Shown here: positions 13,501-27,200 of the stretch, piece after piece
How the letters are laid out: every line of letters starts with the position of its first letter
How positions within the stretch are numbered: the stretch's first letter is position 1
NCBI GenBank assembly: GCA_037179385.1
Contig: CM074179.1
Location: 76,275,969 to 76,339,968, forward strand
Origin: Holothuria scabra
Lineage: Eukaryota; Echinodermata; Holothuroidea; Aspidochirotida; Holothuriidae
DNA: 64,000 bases
Direction: 5' to 3'
Position numbers and translations under genes: made by a program
The notes under the pieces: model-generated
Databases searched by the model: none
What the model was told of the DNA's origin: nothing
What the model saw: the letters and a program-made list of their open reading frames with translations, nothing else

Positions 13501-16500
13501 ATCTTTCAAGGTGCCTTGAATGTAAGTTTGGAACGAGTTTATGATTACAATGTTGAACCACAGCAAGGTGATTCAATACATCTAATTGTTTCCTTAATGA
13601 GTTCATTGAACGTTACACCTTTGGAATTGCTAAATTCTTACATGTAAGTAAGAACGCAGACCCGTCGGATATAACTTCAGTTCTGGCACCAAGGTTAGGT
13701 GAAAAGGGTTTCTCAAGACGAATGGAGCTTTTGATTGAAGGCGTTAGACCACCTTGAACCCACGAAACGCTAAAGTAACGTTCACGCTACTCTCATTTGT
13801 AGGATTTTGTGGTATGTAAGTTACTCTAAGAATTATAGGGCTTAACAATACTTACTCTGTTTACATATTTCGCCCTGAAAACCGTCGTCACAGTCACAGG
13901 ACGCGGAACACTGGCCTCCATTAAGACAAGGTGTCGAGCAAATCCCTAAAACGTGTAAAGAATATTCGTTCTAATCGACATGCACATCATCTGTCGTCGC
14001 TTTACAGACACGTAGAAATATCTGTTAAGGCGTCAATCTTTACTCAAAGGTTGAGGGATGTGGCCACTTCCGTTAAAACTTAACGGTTTTAATATTATCT
14101 ACTTTTCTAAAAGTGGGGGAATGCCCCCGCCCCCCCCCCCCCAATCGACGCTCATGAATACCGGATATTTTTCTAGCCTTTACTTACTAAAGTTTACGTA
14201 TATCAAAATTATTACTTACATATTTTGAGTTTTGAGGAACTACAAGTATAACTTTAACAAGAGCATATTTACCTCCCTTGAGATGAATGTAACCTTTATC
14301 GGGCATTTACTAGGTACGTAATAAGAAGACCTCTATATCTAGTTTCAAGGTAAATTTTGGATGTAAGGGAGCCGTAAAAATGTTATAAGAAAAATGACTG
14401 AATTAGCAGATTGTGGAAGACATTCTCTTAGCACTCCTTAATTAATTACCCATAAACATTTCACAATGTTTGAGCTCCACTATTTTATCCCGAGATGAGG
14501 CCAGCCGCTGAATTCATGAGAGCTATTAAAGCGGTTCATCGCGTTGGTTCAACAAACTTTTCCAAATCTGTTAAGTTTTCTTCACAAAGCAATGACAAAT
14601 AGTCAAACTTGTCCAATCCTCGTATCCTACATATAACTGTTTATGAGTAAGAACTCAACGGTTCGATCGATTCGGTTTTCAAAAATTCTTGACTAGACAC
14701 TTTTCAAATTGTGTACAAAACAGGTACATAGTCAGGACGCCACAAACTTCAAATTTTCAAATTTTTCTGTAACAGTTGGATATGAAACTTGAGTTTTTAT
14801 GCTAACTTTAAGCAACGCTCATACCAAGTAATCGATAACAACTCAATGAGCCCCTTTAAACCTTCTATAGGCGAATCAAAACAGTTATTTCCGATTCGGT
14901 CTGACAAAACGGCTGTCCATCACCTTTGATCTTAGCTGTATCACAGATTGCTGTACTCTACTTGTTGATTCCCTCAATAAATGCAAGGGTTTAGCATTGC
15001 ATGTAGGCAATGAAAATTACATGATTTACGGCACTAATACACCTTATGCATATGATGTCACAAAGCAAAAAGTACACTTTACTTTGGGGGACAAACAAAC
15101 CCAAACCAACAAATACAGAAAGCTGGTTTGTCAACCATTCGAATACGCGCATGGTATGCTACACGTGCAGGGTGAACTCTCATGCGTGAGGCCACATGTG
15201 CCATTATTTTGCCCCAAGGATGACGTCAGTGTATCTTTCATGCATAAGGTCTATAGCACACTTCTCTAGCTGCTTTCATTTCTTCTTTACTACGGCCTCC
15301 TAATCCTTAGGTAAAGTTAGATGGAGTTTTACGGCCCAGTTTCTAATTGGTTAAAGTTAAACGGCCACGGCTAATCCTTGTCTTATGCAATGTAGGTGCA
15401 CTACTTTTACTAAAAAGTTTGCTTATGAAGTAGAGAGTCCGGATTCAGTTCCAAGGATGATTCACAACAAAGATTTCGATTAGGTTAGGTTAAAAAGAGT
15501 TTCAAGGCCCAGTTTTAAACCAATTGGTTGAAGTCGAGCCAGCCACGGTTCTTTTTCAGTTGTGGCTCACTGGCTTCTTTTCCCTACCGTACTCTATTGC
15601 CCTATGTTGATCACCAATCACAATGACAGTAGATTCCGTTTTTAAAGTCTTCGGTATGACCGGGCCGAGACTCGAACTCCCGACCTCCCGGCTGCAATTC
15701 TAATGCTCTAAACACTTGATCATGCAGTCGGTCACAAACGATTTCGAAAACACAAATTTTCTGTCCCTGTGCGTGATGCTCCTCATGCGCAATGGGAATG
15801 GGGAACGCAATCCAGTGCTCGACAGCTGAAAAAGGGTCATGTGCATGGCCTTACGCTAAGCGAGAACCCTCGGCTGGTACCTCCCCCACCCCGTCATTGG
15901 CTGCAACCTTACTGAATCGAGCAGACTTTGGTATCAAGTCGGAAAGAGATTATACCCTAGGGTGAGATCTGGAGTCGGACAAAAATCGCCGCCCCTGAGA
16001 GAAAGAGTCCCGAACGGCTATGGCCGTGGGTGTAGATATATTAAACAAAAACGTATGATAAGTTGCGACGTGATGCTCGATCGAACTGTCTAATTACACC
16101 GACATTATTAAAAGTCATGGAAGATGCTAGCCAATGGACGTTTTTCAAATAGCAACTACACACGTACAAATGAGCTATGTGACTTTCGTTGATTGCCTGT
16201 GAAATTATAAGATAACCATTATTAACATCATGTCATGATCTTCTGTAATAATAAAGAATATCGAGGAAGACTTGAAACAAACAGTTTGCGTGAACAACAG
16301 CCAGAGGGTGTAAAATTCCGACTTTTTTATTTGAAATTACGTAACTGAAAATGTGGGTGCTTACCTTACCTACGTTCCTTACAACTTTCATAAATAATCA
16401 GTGAATTCAAATCCAAAATACCCGAGAAAGACCGTAGTAAAATTACAGTTAGGTGATTTAAATAACCAGGATAATATTGCGTTCAGAGAATATGCATGTT

Positions 16501-19500
16501 AATTACCACAAGGAAGTATATCATGTCGATAAAAAGTGTTAGATTACAAATGCTAGTTGATCAAATAGTATCTGTTGCTCGTACAGGACTGTCTTAGGAT
16601 GGCAGTGGTGGTCACATTTCCCGCATGCAGTATATATTTACCTTTGGAGAATATGTTGAGATTGTAAAACGTGTTGATAAGAGTTGAATTTGAAATTTAC
16701 TCTCTGTAAAGAGGTAGCAAGTAGAATTAACGTGGGTATCAAATCACAATGTTGCTTTTCTTATGATTAGTAAATAAAAATTCATTTGTAACTAAAAGTA
16801 CCACAGTCCGTAACATCATCAAAAAGAATATTTTGAAACCAGTATCATGCTGCGGATGTTATTTTTAAAGATTCAGCAAAGATACCTCATTAGGTCCAAA
16901 ACGACATTTAGTATGTCTTTCACCACGGTTACCTGACCTGTGAGTTCGATCGATCGTTGCCCTCAAATAACCCACGACGCGTAAAACCACAACAGATACA
17001 TACTTGGTTAGTCTATGAGCTTGTAAGCTTATCTCTTCCGCAAATATTTGTGAATTTTGGCAGAACGTGATAGTGCCAATGTTGGTGTAACCGATACTGT
17101 CAATCAGTGTCTCTGGTGTGACAGCCAAGGGTTCAGTTTCCTCTTTGGGTCTTAAGCTAGTCCAGCACTACACGACTCTGCACACTGCAACTCAACTCAA
17201 CCGTCGCTACAACTTTAATTGACTATGTTAAGACCAGTTTAAGTCGTACCGACTTCAGTAAGGAAGAACCAACATGTTAGTTCTTCGCGACTGAATTCGA
17301 CGCGACATAAAACTGGTCTTGCAACTGCCAGTCACAGTCGTAAATTCACGCACATCACATGACTGTCCGAGATTTGACGATCGAGATGAGTTGCGGTGTG
17401 CAAAGTCGTGTAAGTGTGCGGCTTGCTTTAGATGAAGTTAGGAAGAGAAGGACACGATTCTGCTTATAATCAGAAGAATGTACTAGTATTATGTTTTTAC
17501 TCACCTACACCAAGTAAATGAACTTCAATTGCAGGACCGTTGTATGTGTTAAAATCCTCTGTGTTTCCGCTGTAAATAATTTGAAAACTGTGAGAATCAA
17601 TTATTATAGGCGTTCCTAATAAGTCAAAGGTTCCTCCACTCCTCAGGTAAGGTAGATCGGTCGCTGAAGAAGAATACAGCAAAAAGCCGTTTGCGTCTCT
17701 CCCATCGGTATAGAGTATACTTAATTCATCAACATCAAGCTCAAGACTGAAATCTTGAAATATGATCGCATGATGAGAGCCTTCTGGTCCGTTAATATTC
17801 CACACACATGGATTAGCGTCAGGTGGGGGGCCATCAAGAAAAGAGTTTGGGTATAGTAACACGTTGGCATTCGATGAGACGTAAGATAATTGTACCGTTG
17901 ATCCACAAGAAGATGTGGCTGTAGGTGGAGTCGGTGATGGGATTGGCTCGTAGTCTGTTCAAAACAATTGAACAGAATTTTAATGTGTGGTAATTTAGTA
18001 AATAATCGTGACACACTTGAAAATCGTCAGGCTTAAAAGAAGCATCCAATCTTTAGGTAGTTTTTTTAGTTTTGTGTGAGGGTCCACAATGACCCATTAT
18101 TTTAATACTTTCAACTCTATGCCCGAGAAAAGAGAAAACGCCAAGACACTATGTTCAAAGCAAAAATTTGATGGAAAATAAAGACGATTAAAGATTTGCG
18201 ACATATTGAGCCGGATACACGAAAAAAATTCCATACATTTATAGAACAACAAGGTAAAGGAATAAATAATGAGAACAGAAAAGTTCTTATTAACAGAACT
18301 TCTCTGTAACCTGTAGGTTTCTCTTTACTCTTTATTCTGTGTCCCAAGGCACTCTATGCTTTCAATGTGTTCAAAATGCATGGGAAAACTGCGAACACAT
18401 CTTTGACTCGTCGGTTAGCTAATTTCTAAACGTCAATCCCAATGACTTTTCGTGAATTTTGGTATATCTGGCACTGCCAATCAATCGATCAGACATGAAA
18501 CTGACTTTTTCAAATGCATTTGTGTTTTTTTTTATCTCCTCACTGAGGGACTGAAATGTAATAAGGCAGAGGAGGAAGACACAAGCGTTGTTTCTTGACT
18601 AAGCAGCAGTTCGGTTGGTAACCTAACTCAGACCCCCAACCCCTCTCATTTTTCCCATCCAATGTTCGTCGGCCGTCAAAATTTCTCACAAGTATCTCAC
18701 TAACAACATTGAATTATGGGTTTTTTCCAACTACATTTGTCGCGGATTGAAATTTTTTAAATGGTAAGAAGGAATGTTTCATTATGCATTAACAATGGTG
18801 TTCAATAATTACCTTAATGATAAAATATTTGAAAATTTGAATGGCAGCTTCCACAACCGAGAAGATTCCGTTCAGGCTACATTTTCTTGAATACTATTGG
18901 CTAATAAACACTTCTCAAGTTTCACTGAGTAAGCTTTAGTGCCTTACACCGTTATCTTCAAAATCCTTTTAATTGTTTGTGTAAAATTATGATTAGATGT
19001 GATCTGTTTTCAAGTCCGTTTAAAATTAACAAGTGAAACTTTCAACTTTCGCGGGACCTCTTACAACAAATGGTACGAGTATTTCAACGTTGAGTAAGAT
19101 TCTTGGAACTTATAGAGGCTTTGCAATTACGTCACGGAACCGCCATGCTGGAGGACATTCATGCCAAATACACGTGGCTCTGTGCCGAACGCAGTGCACA
19201 GAGTGCATTGTGATATGCACGGTGTGTACACATTCAACGAGCAAGCGCGTCCAGTGTGGTTTACTGCGTAGTTACATGTACTCCAACATGGCCGCCGGAG
19301 AGTATTATGACGTCATGTGAAAAGCCTCTATACTGCTCTATACATTCCTCTGCGATATAGACGTTCGAATGAAATGGTTTCGGTACAATACAGTACAGTA
19401 CAGAACAGTGCAGTATAGTATTTGCCATTGAAATGTTCCTGCAAACAGATATCGCTGTGTTATAAAAGTAATTGATTCCTAAAAAATAGCTGTTGTCATT

Positions 19501-22295
19501 ATGAAACTGAGGAGGAATTCCACCTCTTCTTTTACTGGAATACTGCTTATTTTTTGGAATTATCTTGACGAATATTTTCACAAAAGTAAAATTCAATATT
19601 ACTCTTAGGGATGTTTGTATTGCCTTATTTGCAGGCGATTTTATCCAAATTGCTAACCTCTTGATATCTTGATAATTATGATAAAATTTCACATTTTTAA
19701 GTGTAAGCTGCAAGCAACGATCCCATCTGTTTATAGTTTGTAGAAATTTTCCAAATGTTTTCTTGAAGTTTACGAATACATTTTTATGAAAATCATGAGA
19801 AAAATTATTTGGTATAGATTTTTAAAGCGGTGTTTGATTTCAGAGCATTATTTTGTATAATTTTTTGATATTAGTTCTGTAAAATACATGCTGTTTAATG
19901 TTATATCTTTTGTAACTTTAACCTTGTGATAATGATCAAGAAAAAAAAAAGAAAAAGATTAAATGTTGAGAAAAAAACTTATTTTTGCAATTTTTGGAAT
20001 CATTTTTTCACAACAGTACTCATCCCTGTAACGTAAAAGACCAACGAAAGTTATGCATCTTTTGTAAGGGTGGTTTAGCGATTTTCGTGTTTGATTAATC
20101 TTATTAAGCCTAGAGATGCTAATCTGCTTGAGATTCATCGAAATGTACGATTTGGCCCATTCTGCAGAGTGACAGAAAAATTATAGTAACTACTTACCAT
20201 TTGCTTCATCAAAATTGCAAATAGGACCATTTTTAACAGTAGAACAGGAACACATATTGCTTAGAACGCCGTTTCCATTGCAATCTAGAGAATCATCTGT
20301 TTAAACAAATAAGATTTGTAGGCTAAATTACATCTTCTTCCTGATTATAAAATCATTAAGAATCTAAACTGTACATATAAAACTTTTTAATATTCATTTA
20401 TTACGTTTGATCGGTAATTCAATTTCTTTTACATTACAGAAAAAGTTGTCTCAGCAACGTCATTTTTAATTCTCCAAATCGTCTAACTTAAGTGCCTCCT
20501 ACTATTGTCTAAAACACACCCTCATTCGAGCACAATCTCATTCATTGCTTTAGGATAACGGTATTCAGGAGACATCAGAACAAGCTCAGAACATGTACAT
20601 GAAGTACTTTATGATCTGCTGTATAATGATGTGTATTTTCTAATTGTTGTCACTCAAAAACCCGCCTATTGAAAATTTCTGTAGACTTCTACAAAAGTTG
20701 TAGTTTGCAGTGGGAGTTAAGAAATTGCAAAGAAATGTTGTCACTGTATTTACCTTGTGACAAAATTTGAAACCCCTTCTTACACTGCCACCTCAATGAA
20801 GTTCTTTTTGTTGCCTGTATTTTTTGAGTAAAAGTAATTCGGCATAAACTTAATCTTTTGTTGTAATGAAACAGATTAGCCCTCTTAGCGAAGATAACGG
20901 CTGGTCATAAATATGAAAATTGCACAATGAGATTATTAGGAAAAAATAACCACTTATTATTTAATATTACTCTTCAGATTAAAACTAAACTTCACCATGT
21001 CCTGTCATTACTACTTGAATATGCTATAAATTTCAAAAAGTTCATTCACGTCGTTTGAATTTTCTTATTGATTTTTCGCATTTAAAGTTTAGGTTGCCTC
21101 ATGCTCGCTAATTAAGGGTAATTCTAAAATAAATAATCTGGCAATATGTTTGCAACATGTAAATCAGTGTCAAAAAGTTTTTTGGCCTTTGACATGAAAT
21201 ATCATACTTGCGCTAATTAACGAACCACTATTTACTGCATGATCCATTGAAGAGAGCATACGACTTGAAGCCAGACGGTCTGAAGACTGTAAAAATAGAA
21301 TATACTGTCATGATGGTATATGGTGCTCAGTAACGTGGTCGACTCGACTTAAACCAATTGTTTAGAAACTGAGCCGTAGAATAGTACCTCATCTGACAAC
21401 TTACTTACCCACCGTATACATTCCTGTTATTCTCTGTTATGTCAAATGGTTCTCTTATAACCATTATAATTCGTTAGAATTATTTAGTTGCGTGCTACAC
21501 GAATTGACTTTGATTTGCATCTATATGATGTCGCCAAGAACGGAAGAGACTGAACGAGGGAGTGCAAGAATTCAAAAATGTATAATGTATAATGTATAAT
21601 GTATAATGTATAATGTATAATGTATAATGTATAATGTATAATGTATAATGTATAATGTATAATGTATAATGTATAATGTATAATGTATAATGTATAATGT
21701 ATAATGTATAATGTATGTCTATTCAGAATATCACATATAGGTATGCTAAAAACTGAAGATTGGTTTCTTTCACATCTTACCATCCAAGCTTGCTCGTATG
21801 AAAAATCCAACTCGCCTGGTTGACAAGTTATCTTCAAAGACAACTTGAACACTACTTGTCCCCGTCTTGATTTCAGACCATTGACTCAAATCGTTACCGG
21901 AGACAATGCGTAAAAGCTTTGGCTCCGTCGGACTTGAACTGTCGTAAATGTATACAAAATCTTGAAAACCTTGAATATTAAATGCTCCAATAAATTCCAA
22001 AGCAATATTGCCACCGACACTAGTGATTGTGTAGTAGCATTCGGAATTAGTTGGGTAACGACGTGGGTAGCGAGGGGAATGCAGTGCCGCAGATGGATAT
22101 GCTCCATTCAAAACGAGAGTCTCTGTTCCTGAACATGCATCAACAGAGTCTGCAAGGAACAAGAACAAGAAACAGTGAGGCATACTGAGATTTATATAAA
22201 CCCGAATTTAGTTGTACGTAACACAAATTTAAGCTCAAGTCAACGCACTCACACTTAAAAATATGCACAAATACACACACACACATCAAACACCC

Positions 22296-22348
<53 letters not shown>

Positions 22349-22358
22349 TATATATATA

Positions 22359-22450
<92 letters not shown>

Positions 22451-23120
22451 AAATAGGCAGAAAAAGAGCAATGCCTCTGCCACCAACCAAGAACAACGAA
22501 AACGATGGTACATTCTGTAATCCTGTGCTTTATAGATGAACAAAAAGCAAATAGTAACAAAATACAGAATATGTACAAACTGAACGTTTCGAACCTCCTA
22601 GTTTCCTTATCGACAGTAAAATGGAAAGCTTAACAATGTTACGAAGAGGAAAGTACAAGCGACCTGATCAGCGGTCACGCTTGTTGGCCATGAATGAAAG
22701 GTCACGGTTAAGACCGTGGACGTGACTCTCTCACCTGAAGAAAGTTTAGGGTTATAGGTAACTACCTATAGCCCGTAGTTACATGTAGTTACCTATAACC
22801 CTAAACCTTCCTCCCTACTCAAAAAAACCAAGACTTCGTGGCGAAATCTGAGCCTAGACCCCACCATCAGAGATATTTTCAGTGAACCCCCAGTTACTGC
22901 TTACAAGCAACCGCCCAGTTTACGCAGAATCTTGGTTCAAACGAGGCTAAATCCTTCCCTGGCTACCCCTTCCAGAGGTTATTTCCCTTGTGGTAGTAGT
23001 CGTTGCCTACAAAAATTTACAAATCATGCCTCTGTTTCCGCTACTTTTCATCTTCCTTCAGTTTCTATGTCAGAAAGTGGCAATGTCACACCAATACTTC
23101 CTTACAAATATATACTTCCT

Positions 23121-23158
<38 letters not shown>

Positions 23159-23259
23159 AACACACATATATATATACACATACATATATATATATAACTT
23201 CACCTCAGTCAGATTTTTCAGCTTTACCAATTTGATACATATATATATATATATACATT

Positions 23260-23299
<40 letters not shown>

Positions 23300-23646
23300 C
23301 ACTAATTCGGCACTTAGGGGGAAAGTTGTCGTTGAAAACTCGACCTTAATTGGAAAAATTTTTTGGGGCGAAATATAAGTTTCGCCGTAACGTTTCTACA
23401 CACTTTTTCTATAGGAATACGTTAATGGACAAGGGCGCCCTCCTAGACTTACAAAGTAGATACAATTACTTCAAAGTTGTCAAATTTACGGACACCTAGC
23501 TGTTAAGGCGAACGGATGGCTGGCCATTGAAATAACGGTGTTTATATTTTTAGACGTTAGGGCGAATACTTTTTCTTATGTATTTCATTGTTATTTTTTC
23601 GCCCTATGTACGCGCAGATATAACAATTTCCCCCTAAGGGAATTGG

Positions 23647-23738
<92 letters not shown>

Positions 23739-24114
23739 ACTTGATTGAACATTAGGGGGAAATTTGTATGTCTTGATACGTTTAGGCGAAATGAAAAACA
23801 ATAAAATACATAACTGTATATTTCGCCTTTAAGGAAAAACATATACCTGTACGTTAATTCAATGGTCCATTAGTTGTACGTGTTAACAGATAGGCGTCCG
23901 TCATTTGGTCAACATTGAAGTAATCAGGTGTATTACGCACCCCCATATGTATTTTACTATACACGAACGTATTCAAATTAAAACAGTGTGTGAAAACGTA
24001 AAGGGGAACGTTAATCTTCCCCATAACGGTAATTTCCCCCTAACGTTGATATTTTGCCCAATAATTTCCCCTTATTCCACAATTAGGTATATATGTATAT
24101 AAACATATATATAT

Positions 24115-24202
<88 letters not shown>

Positions 24203-27200
24203 CGATACAAAAACAATGTTAATACGCAATAGAGTTGAACAAAACATTGAGTTGAATGAAAAACAGAATGTACGATGTTTCGGGTTACATGGCCTTCAAC
24301 ACGACAACGGAGAGTCAACTGAAATCACACAAACGAGATGACAGAGTCAAGGAAAATCACCAGTCAATATCAAGATTAAAATTATTGAAACGGTTATTCT
24401 AGCTGAGAATTAAGGCCATGGGAGTGAAGAGTGCCAAGTTTGAGGATAAGACATTTTCAGTCGTGAGACGATCAATATAGGTTCCTTTACAGGTTAATGC
24501 GGCCGTGACCAACAAGTCTTTCATTGCACAAAAGGAGGGCGGATTAAAATGGGCTGCTACAAAAAAACCAGACAAATTAAGTTTAATAGATCGGAGGTGT
24601 TCAGTGATTAAATTTCTAGCCTCCGTTTGGTTTCACCAACACAACAACAATTTTGAAGCGTTTACAACTTAAAATGTAAATAACGCTGGAAGAAATGCAA
24701 GTAAAATCGTCAGTTACTTTGAATACAAAAGAAGGCCCTTGAATGAATAAGAGTTGGTCTCCAGAGACAACCTGGCAGGAATTGCACATTTTGCGCCTCC
24801 AAGGGAAGGTCCTAGGGTTTGGCACAGGTGGGGGTGGGACGATCGTACTGAATGGTCACCAATGTTGCGATCTCTTTTGAAGGCAACTAAAGGGGGGTGA
24901 GTGAAGATGGGCTTAGTGGTGGGGTCAGACATGAGGGTCTTGAATTTCTCAATAATGAAGCGCTTAATTGGTTGCACGGAAGGGTGGAAGGGTAGCACCA
25001 GAGTTGTACGGTGCGAATAACAATTAGGTGATTTATTGGCTAAGATAGAGAACCTACTAATGGATTTAACACGACGGTTAGCAGCCTTTACGATTTTATC
25101 GGGGTAACCCTTTTGGCAAAGAAATTCGAAAGTTGATCGGAAGTGTGGATGAAATCGGCGTTATCAGATCCAATTCCATTAGCTCGAAGAAACTGGGAAA
25201 AGGGGATTGAGCTTTTACACTTCGAGGGTGACAAGAGGAATAAAGTAAGTAATTATGAAAGTCAGTGTCCTTGAAATGAATATTAGATCTGACAGAACGA
25301 GTAACGATGGAAAGACTTAAGTCTAAGAAGGTAGCACTGGAAGTAGAAATAGAATGGGTAAACTTAAAATTAGGATCAAAGGTAGAAACAAAGTTAACAA
25401 GTTCTTGAACTCCATCAAACGTGCCAAAAAGGCACCAAAATTATCATCAATATAACGTTTTTATAAATTGGGGTGGTTCCGTTGTACTGCCGGAAAGGGT
25501 TACGATCGAAAAGTCCAAGACCAAGACAAGCCACAGAAGGGCCCATTTTATTTCCAGAGATACTCCTTTAATTTGCTTTTAAAAGCGTCCATTAAATTGA
25601 AAAGAAATCGACGTGAAGACGAGCTCAGCTAAAGTAGGGTTGAAGAAGAAATAGTCTGGTCGCTCCACTAGTCAAGGTAAAATTTCAGGTTTATATACGT
25701 CAATCCCGCACAACGTTGCCCTCACAGCTGTGACACATCCATGTTAAATAAGTAACAACTACTATGCGAAGACTCTGGGAAACGAAACTCCCACAGCAAA
25801 CGTAAGGGATGAGGTGAATCTTGCACGAAAGATGGTAGGGAAGAAACTAAAGGCCTGAGAGTAGAGTAAAAAAAATCAGAAATGTAGATTGTCTGACAGC
25901 TATGGCAGGACACGATGGGGCGTCCAGGTGTGTTCACATTATGAATTTTAGGTAATAAATAGAAATTAGCAGCTTTGGGGGACACATTTATCAGACTGAC
26001 GGACAATTTCGGGAGTTCTATTGAAGGAATCAAGGAATTAACACAGGAAGTTACCTTTTTTGTAAGACTGAGGTGCCGTCTTCCTTAACTTCCAAATAAG
26101 AAGTAGTGTCCGATAATTGTCTTCCGGCTTCCGCTATATAGAGGTAATGTCTTCAGACACTGTGGCACCTCCTTGACAGCTCTCTTAATAACAAAATTAG
26201 CATCCTTTTGAAGGGATTCCAAAGCTTTGAGTTCCCCCTTCGTAAGATTTCTCAAAATGCAAGGTTTAGGGAATAAATAATCATCAAGTTCCATTTTAGT
26301 TGAATGAATAGCATTATTAAGGGTTTTGTTTTGTCCGCCTTTGGGGGTCCATGTGGATAACTTCGGCTGATGGCATAACAGCCGGTAAGGATATTCCCTT
26401 TTGAGGAAGAAACCTTTAAGTTCAACAGCCGTATTCAGAAAGATTTGATCGATTGAACAGATAAGTCGGTATCTGAGAAGCTGGCTGTAGAAAATAGAGT
26501 TTTTACTTTGTCGGGGTTGGAAGTTATTGAAATGGGGATAGGAATGACTGTCAGTGCAGCTAAGTATACACAGTGGTCTTTTTTTTTAAATACAAACCGC
26601 AAACGTTGCAACCAGAAAATAAACAGTATTAGACGTGCCACAGTTTAAGGGAGGGGGGCGGATGTTACAAGTAGTCCCCGGACAGGTAAAAAGTGTCGTC
26701 TGTGATTATGAAAGGGCACACCTGACCCCTAGGCTTGCCATACTTTTTGTTGCCTGTGTTTCCAGCTGTGCGAAGCCTGGATGATATGAGGGGGGTTTTA
26801 GGTTGGGGTTGTCGTCTCGCAGTTAAAGTGGGGTCTTCATAAAGTTCAGAGATTAACCTGTCTGCCCGAAGAATAGCAAAATCTGATCGAATACACTTAT
26901 GTATTTTGGTATATTGGTGTATAACGCATTTAAATCCACAGTGACAGGAAGGGAATCATCCGGGAGGGACTTAATGTCGTTGAGAGTTCTAAGAAAATGA
27001 GTAATATCTTGAATGTAACTTCTGAGGGTATAGGTAAAAGGGAATTAAGAATACTGTCGACAAACCCACATAAATACTTATTAAGCGTTTCGATACAAGA
27101 AACAATAGGCCTACCAGAAGGGGAAACATTTAGAGATTTGGCCAAGTTTAATAACTGACGTGGGTTGAGACTTGCGGTATCAGTAGGGGCATTCTGAGAG

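Noticed and set aside
15000..15269. 90-residue plus-strand open frame in gene 1 intron 5
   Set aside because: Single unspliced frame without recognisable motifs, on the opposite strand to the gene. Chance open frame is likelier.
21579..21716. CRISPR-like array
   Set aside because: The units are contiguous heptamers with no spacers, and the context is animal intron DNA.
21484..21852. Open frame with repeated YIIHYTL over the heptamer array
   Set aside because: It results from the heptamer repeat plus an out-of-frame run into exon 3.
22255..22578. Tyr/Ile-rich open frames over TA tracts (also near 23.6, 24.1 and 46.6 kb)
   Set aside because: (TA)n reads as alternating Ile-Tyr. There is no conserved protein and the regions are intronic.
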